64,000 bases of DNA. Source: DAINPP01 sp963667315. GTDB taxonomy: Bacteria > Thermotogota > Thermotogae > MWEM01. How positions within the stretch are numbered: the first letter of the stretch is position 1; each line of letters starts with the position of its first letter. The position numbers and the translations under genes were made by a program. The notes below the pieces were generated by a model. That model was not told the DNA's origin and did no database searches. It saw nothing but the letters and a program-made list of their open reading frames with translations. Of the stretch, positions 35,806-44,097 are shown in pieces. The stretch covers positions 2,356,001-2,420,000 of the forward strand of contig OY763325.1 of the NCBI GenBank assembly GCA_963667315.1. The letters run 5' to 3'.

Positions 35806-36642
35806 TCATAGATAACCCAATTTCTTCATCATGCTGCCATTGACTGAAATGATCTGCTTAACCTGTTGATCTGTCAGCTTATCCTTCCAGTTTCCCACTT
35901 TCCCGCTGTAAAAAAAAGAAGTCGATTTCGGACTTCTTTCCTTAAACCCATCCTTTTCCTCCTGTTTTTTCAATTGCTTGAAATCAGAATAACCAACAGC
36001 TTTCCGCAATCGCTCTTTATCAACGGATACCCCGCAAAAATGCAAGACCTTTTCAAATTCAGCTGCCGTATCTACCTGCATATCCTCATATCGTATCACT
36101 AACACATCCATCGCCTTTTGTTCAAGATAGCTCTCAACATGCCCTGACCAGGTCAAAAGTTTTTGCCGTAATTGAGAACTAAACTTCTTCTTAGAGCAGC
36201 TAAAACAACTCCCTTCATCACACATAAACCGAACCGTTTCAGAGATTGAATCTCCTGTATGATTGGCAAGGGATGGAACAATATCCAAAGGATCGCGGAC
36301 AATGTACACAGCTTTTGAATCGGTACTTGTAATCAAAGGTCTTCCATCGGGTAATAAAGTATACGCATCATGCACCTTGATATATTGGAGACGTTCGGTT
36401 TTAGCAGCCAACAGTTCATAGACTTCAGGTCTGAGGGCATCGATCTCCTCAAAAGTGAGCGAAGTGGAATCGACACCAACCATTTGATCAAATAAGGGTC
36501 TCGAACTGGCGATCCCATCGGTATTAATCGCATTGATACTGACCGGTTCAGTTCCCCGTGAATTATAATTGGATAAAAGAATACGCATCCAGGTATTCCC
36601 GGATTTCGGATAGGAAGCCAGCCAGATGATCCCCTTATCCAT
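35806..36642 (-). CDS. PAPS-dependent sulfotransferase of lasso cluster
   Basis: 278 residues. The 5'-phosphosulfate loop is YPKSGNTWMR near residue 12, and the 3'-phosphate region is YIVRDPLDIVPSLANH near residue 115. Both are hallmarks of the sulfotransferase-1 fold, which transfers sulfate from PAPS to a hydroxyl. A CSCSKKKF patch in the middle is unusual. Its start overlaps the peptide-kinase gene by 8 nt, so it is made with the lasso enzymes, and the Ser/Thr-rich core tail (TSTTGS) offers hydroxyl acceptors. That it acts on the lasso peptide is inference from context. Confidence 0.85.
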   Translation of the reverse strand: MDKGIIWLASYPKSGNTWMRILLSNYNSRGTEPVSINAINTDGIASSRPLFDQMVGVDSTSLTFEEIDALRPEVYELLAAKTERLQYIKVHDAYTLLPDGRPLITSTDSKAVYIVRDPLDIVPSLANHTGDSISETVRFMCDEGSCFSCSKKKFSSQLRQKLLTWSGHVESYLEQKAMDVLVIRYEDMQVDTAAEFEKVLHFCGVSVDKERLRKAVGYSDFKQLKKQEEKDGFKERSPKSTSFFYSGKVGNWKDKLTDQQVKQIISVNGSMMKKLGYL

Positions 36643-37531
36643 CTTCGTTCAAGAGCCCCTTCACGATCTCAACCTGTTCCTTCAAAGTAAATCCTTTCTT
36701 CGGTCGCATCATCCGGTGCATCTTTACATGACTACTGATCGCACCACATTGTGACAGATGTTTTTTCTTCTGTTCATCGGACAAAAAGATAAAACGATAA
36801 GTGTTCTTAATAAGGGCATCAATCTTGGCAAACCCCTTTATCTCGTCATATTGAACCGTATCATCGTTATGGGTATTTAATACGATGAGATGCTTCAATT
36901 CGGTTGACATATCATGAAGCTCAACGTTGATATTGAACTTGTTGATGTCCTTTCGGATGGCCGTCTCATCTGTATATTCTACCGCCAGCTTGTCTGCTGC
37001 ATCCTGCCAGAGTTTCACACGCCTTAAACCGGGAAGAACGAAAGGTGGCTGCTTTTCCCGGCAGTTAACAAGCGTCACATCATCACTGATGATCTTATAC
37101 CCTTCCTTTTGAAGAGCCGCCGCAAGTGTCGATTTCCCCGCACCCGATATACCGGAAATAGCCAACGCCCCTTTAGGCGTCAGAACCGTCGACGCATGCA
37201 AGACAAAATGACCGCGCTGATGTAATAAAGCACCAAATACTGAGCCCAGCAGAAAAATTCTGATGTCTCTTTCTTCAGCATTAGGAGCAACTTTTATAAT
37301 AATTTCATTCCCATCTTTCACATAAAATGACGCAATTTGTTCCAGATTTAAGACAAATTCCTGTTGATTTGCCTGAAAGCGAATCCCTGATTTATCTACG
37401 TTGTCCAACACTTTCTTTGTCTCACCAAGGCGTATAAAAATATCGGGAGTCTTTTGTCCCTTTTTCAGTTCCGGTAATTCTATCTCAGAGCTTATTGTCA
37501 ACCCATAGGCTTCATATCGATAATCATTCAT
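36635..37531 (-). CDS. HPr-kinase-like lasso peptide kinase
   Basis: 298 residues. The N-terminal ~100 residues form a beta-rich domain, and the C-terminal half is an HPrK-type P-loop fold. Walker A is AISGISGAGKSTLAAAL near residue 130 and ISDDVTLV follows near residue 150. Proteins of this kind (PadeK in the paeninodin system) phosphorylate the C-terminal Ser of the lasso precursor. The precursor here ends in Ser, which agrees. It lies between B2 and the sulfotransferase in one operon. It is unlikely to be the catabolite-control HPr kinase because its N-terminal domain and neighbours are of RiPP type. Confidence 0.85.
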   Translation of the reverse strand: MNDYRYEAYGLTISSEIELPELKKGQKTPDIFIRLGETKKVLDNVDKSGIRFQANQQEFVLNLEQIASFYVKDGNEIIIKVAPNAEERDIRIFLLGSVFGALLHQRGHFVLHASTVLTPKGALAISGISGAGKSTLAAALQKEGYKIISDDVTLVNCREKQPPFVLPGLRRVKLWQDAADKLAVEYTDETAIRKDINKFNINVELHDMSTELKHLIVLNTHNDDTVQYDEIKGFAKIDALIKNTYRFIFLSDEQKKKHLSQCGAISSHVKMHRMMRPKKGFTLKEQVEIVKGLLNEDG

Positions 37532-37552
37532 CTATCCAATTCCTTTCATCCT

Positions 37553-37984
37553 TTAAAATGTCTTGATCACATTAAAGCGTTCCATTCCTTTTTCACCTGT
37601 TACTATCAACTCGCCACTTTTGATCCAGGCATGCGCCTTGAAAGCATCTTCTTCACGAAGTACCCCAAAATACACGATACTTTCAATACCTCTTCGATTC
37701 AGCATAAACTTAGCCGCCAATGCCTGTGTCAAGCAATTACTCTTCCAGAACGTATACCTTGAGACTTTTATCATCAACTGTGACAGATTCATAAGGTCAA
37801 AATCATTTTTTCTCTTTACACTCTTCTTTTCCTTTTTTTCAAGATAAGCGGCTACTTTCCTGAAATGAAACAATACAATTAACAGACGACTCCAACCGAG
37901 AAAAAGGAGAATTTCAAGTAATAATTTTTTATCAGAATTCTTTAAAGCATTCCATTTAAAAAAATAGCTTTTCAGCTTAGTCAT
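37553..37984 (-). CDS. Lasso peptide B2 leader peptidase (transglutaminase-like)
   Basis: 143 residues of the Transglut_core3 type. The catalytic Cys is in KSNCLTQALAAKFML and the His in FKAHAWIKSGELIVTG; the position after HAW usually leads to an Asp that is not obvious here. An N-terminal hydrophobic stretch is present. B2 cuts the precursor after the leader so that cyclase C can form the macrolactam. I chose the ATG at 37984, which overlaps the end of the cyclase gene and has AAAGGA upstream. Confidence 0.87.
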   Translation of the reverse strand: MTKLKSYFFKWNALKNSDKKLLLEILLFLGWSRLLIVLFHFRKVAAYLEKKEKKSVKRKNDFDLMNLSQLMIKVSRYTFWKSNCLTQALAAKFMLNRRGIESIVYFGVLREEDAFKAHAWIKSGELIVTGEKGMERFNVIKTF

Positions 37985-39842
37985 CAAAAAGTGTTCCTTT
38001 CTCCACCATCCTGAGAAAGCGACTGAAAATAAGTGTTCGAAATAATATTCTCATATGTAGATTATCCCCTCTGATGAAATCGAAATCTTTGAGCATATCT
38101 ATATTTTTTTGGATTATGGTGCGATCCAGATATTTCTTTTCCAGTTGATAGTCTCCAATACTTAATAATTCTTCCTTTATAATCAGCCAATACGGTTTGA
38201 TCCGTTGTACCCAATCTGCCGATTGTTTTCCCCTTACATTAGAATTAAGTATTTTATCCGGGATATAGCCTTTCACAGTTCTTTTTATCAATCTTCTTTC
38301 TATACCATTTCTGACAAATTGATCTTCCGGAAGGTTGAGACAAAATTCAATGAGTTCAACATCATCTGTAGGATCAGCAAATGAAACATTATATTTCAAC
38401 CCTAATTTGGTTTTGTTTGCTCCCCTATGAGAAAAGCCTCCGGGTCCAAGCATATGTAATCTGACTCCAAGTGAATCTAAAACAGTCAAGAAATCATTAT
38501 CCCAACCAAGTGACCTAAACCTTTTATCCTCTTTTTTAAAATTCACAAATTCCTTGTTAACCGGTAAATATTCAGAGATTAAAGAATTCCGATTAAATAA
38601 CTTAAGTATAATCTTTTTCAAATTCGGATGACTTATTTTAAAAAAAAGCCGTCTTAAAACAGTTGTGACTTTTTCATTTTTCAGATAAGCATAATCTCCA
38701 ACTTCTTGAAATAAGTTTCTGTATTTATGTTGCCTTAACAAATAGATCAAATATGGATAGAAAGAACCCCATGATATGGTGCCGTTCCCAAGTTGACCAG
38801 AAAATAAAACATCGATATTTTTCTTACTTGCTAACTTAACCGATTCAATGATCCAAAAGCTATTTTCAAAGAATTTATAAGGCTGCTCAAAAATCTTAAT
38901 ATATTCATCGATATCAAGATAAGAGTTTCTATTTTCATAAGAAAGAAAATTCATATCAATATTATCATACATCTGCTGATACTCACACATATATATACTT
39001 TCATCTGCAATACGATTCTTTGGTAACCAATTCTGGTACGTTGAAATCGGTACTGATGTAAAAGTTGTTAATCTGCTTTTTTTATTTCGCAATTGTTTAC
39101 TTGTCAGCCCAGCGATAATTCCAGAATCAAACCCTGCGCTTAAAAGCAAACCGATATTTTCTCTGTTTTTTATTCGTTTTTGAATCCCTTGATTTAAAAT
39201 ATCTATCAATGCTGATTCATATTCTTCATCATCTTTAAGGATTATTTCATCTTTTTTTTCAAGTTTCCAATATTGCCACAACTTTGTCTTTCCATCTTTA
39301 ATAGAAAGACAAAATCCAGGGGGAAGTTGATTAATCCCCCTATAAATAGTGTGATACGGATCAATTTCATTGCGTTTACCGTTAATTGTTAAAAAATCCG
39401 CTATATACTGATCATTAAGCTCCAGAGAAACACTAAAACACCGAAAAAAACTCTTAAAAAGTGTTGAAAAAGCGAAACAGGATTCACTATCATGATAATA
39501 AAGGGGTTTTCTTCCTGTTTTACTTCTACAACAGAATAACTCCTGTTTTTTTTCATCCCATAAAACAAATGAAAAATCTCCATCAATCATATCAGCTGCA
39601 TCATAACCAAATTTTATATAGATTTGTGAAATCAATTCCGCATCGCTACAATTCTCAGCCAAATATTCTGAACAGTCAATCCTCAAAAACAATTCTCTTC
39701 TATTATAAATAATTGAGTCAGAAATGACAGAAATGAAATTTTTATAGAAACAATCTGGATTACTTTCTTTAAACCCTTGAGAAATACATTTCAAAAAAGA
39801 TGATTGTCTGTTTTTAAAATAAATACCATTAATAATCTGCAT
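37977..39842 (-). CDS. Lasso cyclase (asparagine synthetase-like, C protein)
   Basis: 621 residues. The N-terminal glutaminase-like domain starts MQIING, without the catalytic Cys at position 2, so it cannot use glutamine as an amide donor. The C-terminal synthetase domain has the PP-loop LLLSAGFDSGIIAGL near residue 233. This combination is the mark of lasso cyclases, which adenylate an Asp or Glu side chain and close the ring on the core N terminus. The ATG follows GGGGGG. It is separated from the precursor gene by a 14-bp stem-loop, which probably lowers its expression relative to the precursor. Confidence 0.88.
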   Translation of the reverse strand: MQIINGIYFKNRQSSFLKCISQGFKESNPDCFYKNFISVISDSIIYNRRELFLRIDCSEYLAENCSDAELISQIYIKFGYDAADMIDGDFSFVLWDEKKQELFCCRSKTGRKPLYYHDSESCFAFSTLFKSFFRCFSVSLELNDQYIADFLTINGKRNEIDPYHTIYRGINQLPPGFCLSIKDGKTKLWQYWKLEKKDEIILKDDEEYESALIDILNQGIQKRIKNRENIGLLLSAGFDSGIIAGLTSKQLRNKKSRLTTFTSVPISTYQNWLPKNRIADESIYMCEYQQMYDNIDMNFLSYENRNSYLDIDEYIKIFEQPYKFFENSFWIIESVKLASKKNIDVLFSGQLGNGTISWGSFYPYLIYLLRQHKYRNLFQEVGDYAYLKNEKVTTVLRRLFFKISHPNLKKIILKLFNRNSLISEYLPVNKEFVNFKKEDKRFRSLGWDNDFLTVLDSLGVRLHMLGPGGFSHRGANKTKLGLKYNVSFADPTDDVELIEFCLNLPEDQFVRNGIERRLIKRTVKGYIPDKILNSNVRGKQSADWVQRIKPYWLIIKEELLSIGDYQLEKKYLDRTIIQKNIDMLKDFDFIRGDNLHMRILFRTLIFSRFLRMVEKGTLFDD

Positions 39843-39861
39843 ACCCCCCTTTTGATAATAT

Positions 39862-39899
39862 AAAAATGAAGAGGCGTACTTCTGAGCCTCTTCATTTTT
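39862..39899 (-). terminator. Stem-loop between lasso precursor and cyclase
   Basis: AAAAATGAAGAGGC and GCCTCTTCATTTTT form a perfect 14-bp stem with a 10-nt loop, running into TTTTTATATT on the minus strand. Position and form suit an attenuating terminator or mRNA-stabilising hairpin that keeps precursor transcripts in excess. Confidence 0.75.
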
Positions 39900-39904
39900 A
39901 TGAT

Positions 39905-40015
39905 TTATGAACCGGTAGTAGAGGTGTCTCCACCAGGAGCCCCAGGGGTAAACTCAGTTTCTTTTGAGACAGATAAACACTCAACTATCGGGACACTCCA
40001 AATTTTTTTCTTCAT
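39905..40015 (-). CDS. Lasso peptide precursor
   Basis: 36-residue peptide. The leader (MKKKIWSVPIVECLSVS plus KETE) has the aromatic-xx-Pro motif WSVP used by B1 proteins. The predicted core is FTPGAPGGDTSTTGS. This choice places the conserved leader Thr at -2 (KETE|F) and an Asp at ring position 9. The alternative core GAPGGD would need an impossible six-residue ring. The C-terminal Ser matches the kinase in the operon. The ATG has GGAGG 10 nt upstream; a TTG just before it is a possible start. It sits directly upstream of the cyclase. No published peptide known to me has this core. Confidence 0.85.
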   Translation of the reverse strand: MKKKIWSVPIVECLSVSKETEFTPGAPGGDTSTTGS

Positions 40016-40092
40016 CAATATTCCACCTCCTTCATTTTAAATAATTATCTAAACTATTCAAATGTGTTACTATGAGACAGTTCGAATTACAC

Positions 40093-40115
40093 TGAAACGG
40101 TGAAAAAACGTTTCA
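40093..40115. promoter_or_regulatory. Operator-like inverted repeat upstream of the lasso precursor
   Basis: TGAAACG and CGTTTCA are perfect 7-bp arms around 9 nt, about 80 nt before the precursor ATG. On the minus strand a TTGAAA lies within the arm and a TGTAAT follows 19 nt later, so the repeat may overlap the promoter. Confidence 0.4.
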
Positions 40116-40161
40116 ATTTTACCTTATAAATATCACAAAAGCTGCATTCTAACTCATCAAT

Positions 40162-40254
40162 TTAAACGTTAATGATTTTAATCCTCTCAGAAAACAGAAG
40201 TTCTGAATAATATTCGCATATGAAAATATATCCTCCAATCGTACACATTTTCAC
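40162..40254 (-). pseudogene. Remnant of an asparagine-synthetase-like N terminus
   Basis: A 30-codon frame starting GTG or, two codons later, ATG, with GGGAG 8 nt upstream. The translation VKMCTIGGYIF... resembles the MCGIGGYI start of glutamine-dependent asparagine synthetases, including the Cys2 nucleophile, then stops. It lies between the ABC exporter and the lasso precursor. It may be a relic of another cyclase or synthetase copy, or a short expressed peptide. Confidence 0.35.
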
Positions 40255-40325
40255 CTTGAAATCTCCCTAAATTTATGATACAAATATACTCTTCATACCA
40301 AAACTATCCTTACTGCAATAATCTC

Positions 40326-42008
40326 TCATAAACAAATAACTTTTAACTCTTCGCTCATATAAAACTCCCCATGAGAAACAACAATAATCGTCAAACCCCC
40401 GCAAAGCTTCTTCACCGTCTGTTCTATCTTCTCCTTGTTCTCACGATCCAAGGCATTCGTCGCCTCATCCAGAATCAATACTTCCGGATTCCTCAAAAGT
40501 GCCCTTGCCAGAACGATTCGCTGACGTTCTCCACCGGAAAGACGAACCCCTCTCTCTCCGACAACTGTTTCCAGTTTATCCGGCAGTTTTCCCACAAACT
40601 CCTTTGCGGATGCCTTTTCCAGTGCTTCCCACATTTCTCCTTCACTCGCTTCAGGGTTGAATTTTTTCAAGTTCTCATACAGTGTTCCGCTAAACAAAAA
40701 AGGAGTCTGTGACACATAAGCTATCTTTTTTCGCCAAGAACGTTTAACCGATTCATCCAGAACCTGATCATCAATTTTAATAACACCACTCGTGGGTTCC
40801 AGTAATCCCATAATCAAATCGATCATTGTACTCTTTCCGGCTCCCGATTCTCCGGTAATCATCGTCACTTCATTCTTTTTGATTTCAAGATTTCTGTTGG
40901 TAAATACTGGGGTTTCACTGTTTGTATAGGAGAAACTGACATCGTCAAATTTTATTCTGTTCTTAAAAGAGATCTCTTCATATAATTTATCACCAGCTAA
41001 TCCAGCTTGTTTTTTATGCAATTTTTTTAACATATTTCTATACGATTTATATGACGGAATCGCTATATTTATATTCTGAAGATTCCCCTGAAGACTTGAG
41101 AACAATGGCCACAGTCGTGAGAAAACGAGCAGGATAACGATGGTGGAACTCAAATCGGTCTTGAAGGTGTTAAGTGAAAAATAAAAATAGATACTGATGA
41201 TGATGGCGGCCCCGATCTTGTAGAATAGCTCGGGTTTTGCCTGAAGGCGGGTAAAATCCACCATGTTTTGTTCGACTTTTTCCGTGATGGTTTGAAATTC
41301 TGCTATTTGGCTCTCTTCCAGCCCATAACTCTTGATATCCTTGATCCCGCCGAGATGCTCGCTGATATCCTTCATCAATCTTTTATTGTTCTGCTGTACG
41401 CTTTGTCCCAGCAACTTCGCTCGCTTTACCATGGGGTGAACAAAGAAATACATAACGATTCCACACACCAAGACAAATAAACTCAACTGCCAGGAGAGTA
41501 AAAAGGTGATGATGATGTGGACTGCGCCTATCACAAGTTGCGAAAGCACTTTCAAAAAGAAGATACTGCCCATGGAAACCTTGTTGATCTCCTGCGTAAA
41601 GGCATTGGTAATATCCGAACTGTTTCTCTCCATCAATAACTGCCAATCTGCATTTACCGTTGCCTCAAACAAACGCTGACGTTTCTCCTTCATATACCCT
41701 TGCGTCAGTTCAACATTACTGATACGCATTTGCCGGTTGAATAAAACCTGTATGGCTATGATCAGGATATAAATCATCAGAATGATGATCAACCTGAAAC
41801 TTTCCGGAAAAGTTAAAAAAAGATCTGTGAGCGCATGCAGAAATTGAAAAGAACCGCCATTCCCTTCTGTAATCCCTGCGACTTCAAACAGGGGAATCAA
41901 CATCACAAAAGTGACACCTCCCGTTACACCACACAGGATCATCAAGAAGATATTTTTATAAAATTGCTTTTTAGAATAGCGATAGACATCTGAAAAAAAA
42001 TCGAACAT
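40326..42008 (-). CDS. ABC exporter, probable lasso peptide exporter (D)
   Basis: 560-residue half-transporter: a six-helix membrane domain (residues ~1-310) fused to an ATPase. All motifs are canonical: Walker A GESGAGKST, Q-loop YVSQTPFLF, signature RLSGGERQR, Walker B VLILDEATNALD, and the H-loop VVSHG. There is no N-terminal C39 peptidase domain, as expected when B2 removes the leader. It lies next to the lasso precursor on the same strand and is the best candidate for exporting the mature peptide and giving immunity. The ATG at 42008 follows GGTGAT; the frame opens one TTG earlier. Confidence 0.85.
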   Translation of the reverse strand: MFDFFSDVYRYSKKQFYKNIFLMILCGVTGGVTFVMLIPLFEVAGITEGNGGSFQFLHALTDLFLTFPESFRLIIILMIYILIIAIQVLFNRQMRISNVELTQGYMKEKRQRLFEATVNADWQLLMERNSSDITNAFTQEINKVSMGSIFFLKVLSQLVIGAVHIIITFLLSWQLSLFVLVCGIVMYFFVHPMVKRAKLLGQSVQQNNKRLMKDISEHLGGIKDIKSYGLEESQIAEFQTITEKVEQNMVDFTRLQAKPELFYKIGAAIIISIYFYFSLNTFKTDLSSTIVILLVFSRLWPLFSSLQGNLQNINIAIPSYKSYRNMLKKLHKKQAGLAGDKLYEEISFKNRIKFDDVSFSYTNSETPVFTNRNLEIKKNEVTMITGESGAGKSTMIDLIMGLLEPTSGVIKIDDQVLDESVKRSWRKKIAYVSQTPFLFSGTLYENLKKFNPEASEGEMWEALEKASAKEFVGKLPDKLETVVGERGVRLSGGERQRIVLARALLRNPEVLILDEATNALDRENKEKIEQTVKKLCGGLTIIVVSHGEFYMSEELKVICL

Positions 42009-42059
42009 ATTCAATCACCAGATAGAATCCTTATTTTTTAGACACCTATAAAGTGTTCT

Positions 42060-42088
42060 ATTAAATTATACATGACAGACATTGTCAA
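42060..42088 (-). promoter_or_regulatory. Promoter of the lasso-adjacent ABC exporter
   Basis: TTGACA and TTTAAT with a 17-nt spacer, about 50 nt before the start codon. A TATAAT in the same stretch is only 12 nt from the -35 and is not usable with it. Confidence 0.6.
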
Positions 42089-42144
42089 CTCTTGAACGCA
42101 CACTTACAGGTTTAATATTTAAAGTAATTTCAAACATTATGCAT

Positions 42145-43797
42145 TCATGTATTAAACAGACTGTTTTTCTCATCCATTGTTCGAAGGATGCATCTTACTC
42201 TGCCACTATCAAGACAGATGATCTCATCGTAAAATGACACCAATTCAGGGTTAATCTTATGCTCAATGTTAATCAATGTAACATCCTGCCTATTCAGCAA
42301 ATTAGATTCAATCTTAAAACTGCTCTTCGCATCTATGGCAGAGGTTGCCTCATCCAAAAAGATAAACAGTTTTCCTTCAAGGAGAATTCTCGCGAGGGAA
42401 AGCTTCTGTTTCTCCCCCCCTGAAAGATTGTTTTCACTATCTTTGAAAATTTTTCCGTTGAAAATATCGCCTTTGATTCGGTGAAGTTCCAAGTCATCGA
42501 TAACGCTCTCAACGGCCTGTTCGTTGTAATCTTTAAAAAGTGTCATGTTGTTCCACAGGGTATCGTTGAAGATAAACGGTGTCTGATAAACAATTCCGAT
42601 CCTCGAGAAATAATCAATCTCACTCGTATCGCTCAAAGCTTCGCCATTCACAAAAACACCACCGGTATAGTTATTGTTCATCTTCGATAACACTTTAAAT
42701 AAAGTGGATTTTCCACTTCCGCTGTGTCCATAGATCAAATATTTCTTTCCCTTTTCAAATGTGAGATTAATAGCTTCAAGTGCCTGAATTTCCCCGTATT
42801 TAAAACAAAGGTCTTTCACCTCTATTTTCTCAATTTCTTCCGGGTTCTCAAAAAGTTCTCCGGGTTCTCCTACGGTTGCGTATTCTTTAAACACCTGCTG
42901 TTTCAGAACTTTTATGGCGTTAAACGTGTTCATCTGACAGGTGATATTCACAGTGGGGCCAACCAATAGTTCAGAAACTTGTATCACTGCCAGTAAACCA
43001 CCTGCACTGAGCTGATTCTCCTTCATCAGATAAACACCTGCAAGGATAATACAGAAATAGTTGGCAAAAGAGAGAAATCCAACCAGCATATTACTGATTT
43101 CCGAAAGATAGTTAAATTCTTTTTCCCGGTCAGTCGAATCTTTGGACGTTTTTTTCAATAAGGTCTCCATGATGACTTTCAACCGGTGTACTTTAATCAA
43201 GGCAAAACCGTTTACCACATCCCCAAGTTTGACATTGTACGCTTTCAGACTCTCAAGATACGCTTCTTTCTTCAACTGTAAGCTTTTTCTGAAGAGAAGT
43301 GGGGCCAGAATCGGCAGAATATTTGTTGCGATGACGATAATTGCCATGATGGTATTTAGCCTGAATAGGGTTGTTGCATATACAATTAATGCGATGGTGT
43401 TGAATAGAATATCCGTGAAGTTCATATAATAATCGTCGGTGATTTCTCTCAAATCATTGTTGAACAGCGAGATGTATTTCTGATTGTTCAACAACTGAAA
43501 GTCTTCCAGTCTTTTGGATAAAAGCCCTTTAAGAATACCCAAACGAAAAGCATTCAGCAGGTTTTTCTTATAATTTGCCGCTGTCAGCTTCCTGCCAAGT
43601 TCAAACACAAGTAAAATAACAATGGCAATAAAAAGATTTAAAAACTGAACAGGTAACGCTGAATAATCTCCTGAGAGCGTTAAATCCAGCAGTTTTTGTG
43701 AGATGAGAGGCTGCATGACATTTGTCAATACAACAGACAGTGAGAAGATGACCAAAATAGTGAAAGATAATATGAGTTTTTTATTAAAAATTTTCAT
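42145..43797 (-). CDS. ABC exporter, full-length half-transporter
   Basis: 550 residues: six-helix membrane domain then ATPase with Walker A GHSGSGKST, Q-loop IVYQTPFIF, signature NLSGGEKQK, Walker B LFIFLDEATSAID and an H-loop written INIEHK. No peptidase domain. It has its own extended -10 promoter. It could pair with the degenerate exporter at 44098-45762 as a heterodimer, since one has consensus and the other non-consensus ATPase motifs. The ATG at 43797 follows AGGAGG; upstream codons are unsupported. Substrate unknown. Confidence 0.82.
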   Translation of the reverse strand: MKIFNKKLILSFTILVIFSLSVVLTNVMQPLISQKLLDLTLSGDYSALPVQFLNLFIAIVILLVFELGRKLTAANYKKNLLNAFRLGILKGLLSKRLEDFQLLNNQKYISLFNNDLREITDDYYMNFTDILFNTIALIVYATTLFRLNTIMAIIVIATNILPILAPLLFRKSLQLKKEAYLESLKAYNVKLGDVVNGFALIKVHRLKVIMETLLKKTSKDSTDREKEFNYLSEISNMLVGFLSFANYFCIILAGVYLMKENQLSAGGLLAVIQVSELLVGPTVNITCQMNTFNAIKVLKQQVFKEYATVGEPGELFENPEEIEKIEVKDLCFKYGEIQALEAINLTFEKGKKYLIYGHSGSGKSTLFKVLSKMNNNYTGGVFVNGEALSDTSEIDYFSRIGIVYQTPFIFNDTLWNNMTLFKDYNEQAVESVIDDLELHRIKGDIFNGKIFKDSENNLSGGEKQKLSLARILLEGKLFIFLDEATSAIDAKSSFKIESNLLNRQDVTLINIEHKINPELVSFYDEIICLDSGRVRCILRTMDEKNSLFNT

Positions 43798-44002
43798 GAT
43801 TCCTCCTGAATATCGAACAAAGCGTTTGCGTAACACAACGCACAACCATCCCGAATCGATTTATTCGAAATGATTTCCAATGAGATAAATTATCAACTTA
43901 TAAACGTGAAAAAAGAGTTAAGCTTCAACGTATTGAATGATTGATAATTATCCCCCTTTCGATATTCCAGGAATTTCTTCACTGAATGATTTAACGCAAA
44001 GA

Positions 44003-44011
44003 ATTATACCA
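44003..44011 (-). promoter_or_regulatory. Extended -10 promoter of the 42145-43797 exporter
   Basis: TGGTATAAT matches the extended -10 form on the minus strand, about 200 nt before the start codon and just after the end of the upstream exporter gene. Confidence 0.45.
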
Positions 44012-44097
44012 TTTAGTCTTAAAACAAGTCGCAATAACTGGTCTTTTACATGTCTTAACCAAATAAATAAACCGGCAAAAACACCACCGGATAAAGC

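Noticed and set aside
39905..39940. GAPGGDTSTTGS as the lasso core
   Set aside because: Although a Thr also falls at -2, the only acidic residue would be at ring position 6, smaller than known lasso rings.
42066..42088. TTGACA with TATAAT upstream of the 40326 exporter
   Set aside because: The spacer would be 12 nt, too short; TTTAAT at 17 nt is the workable -10.
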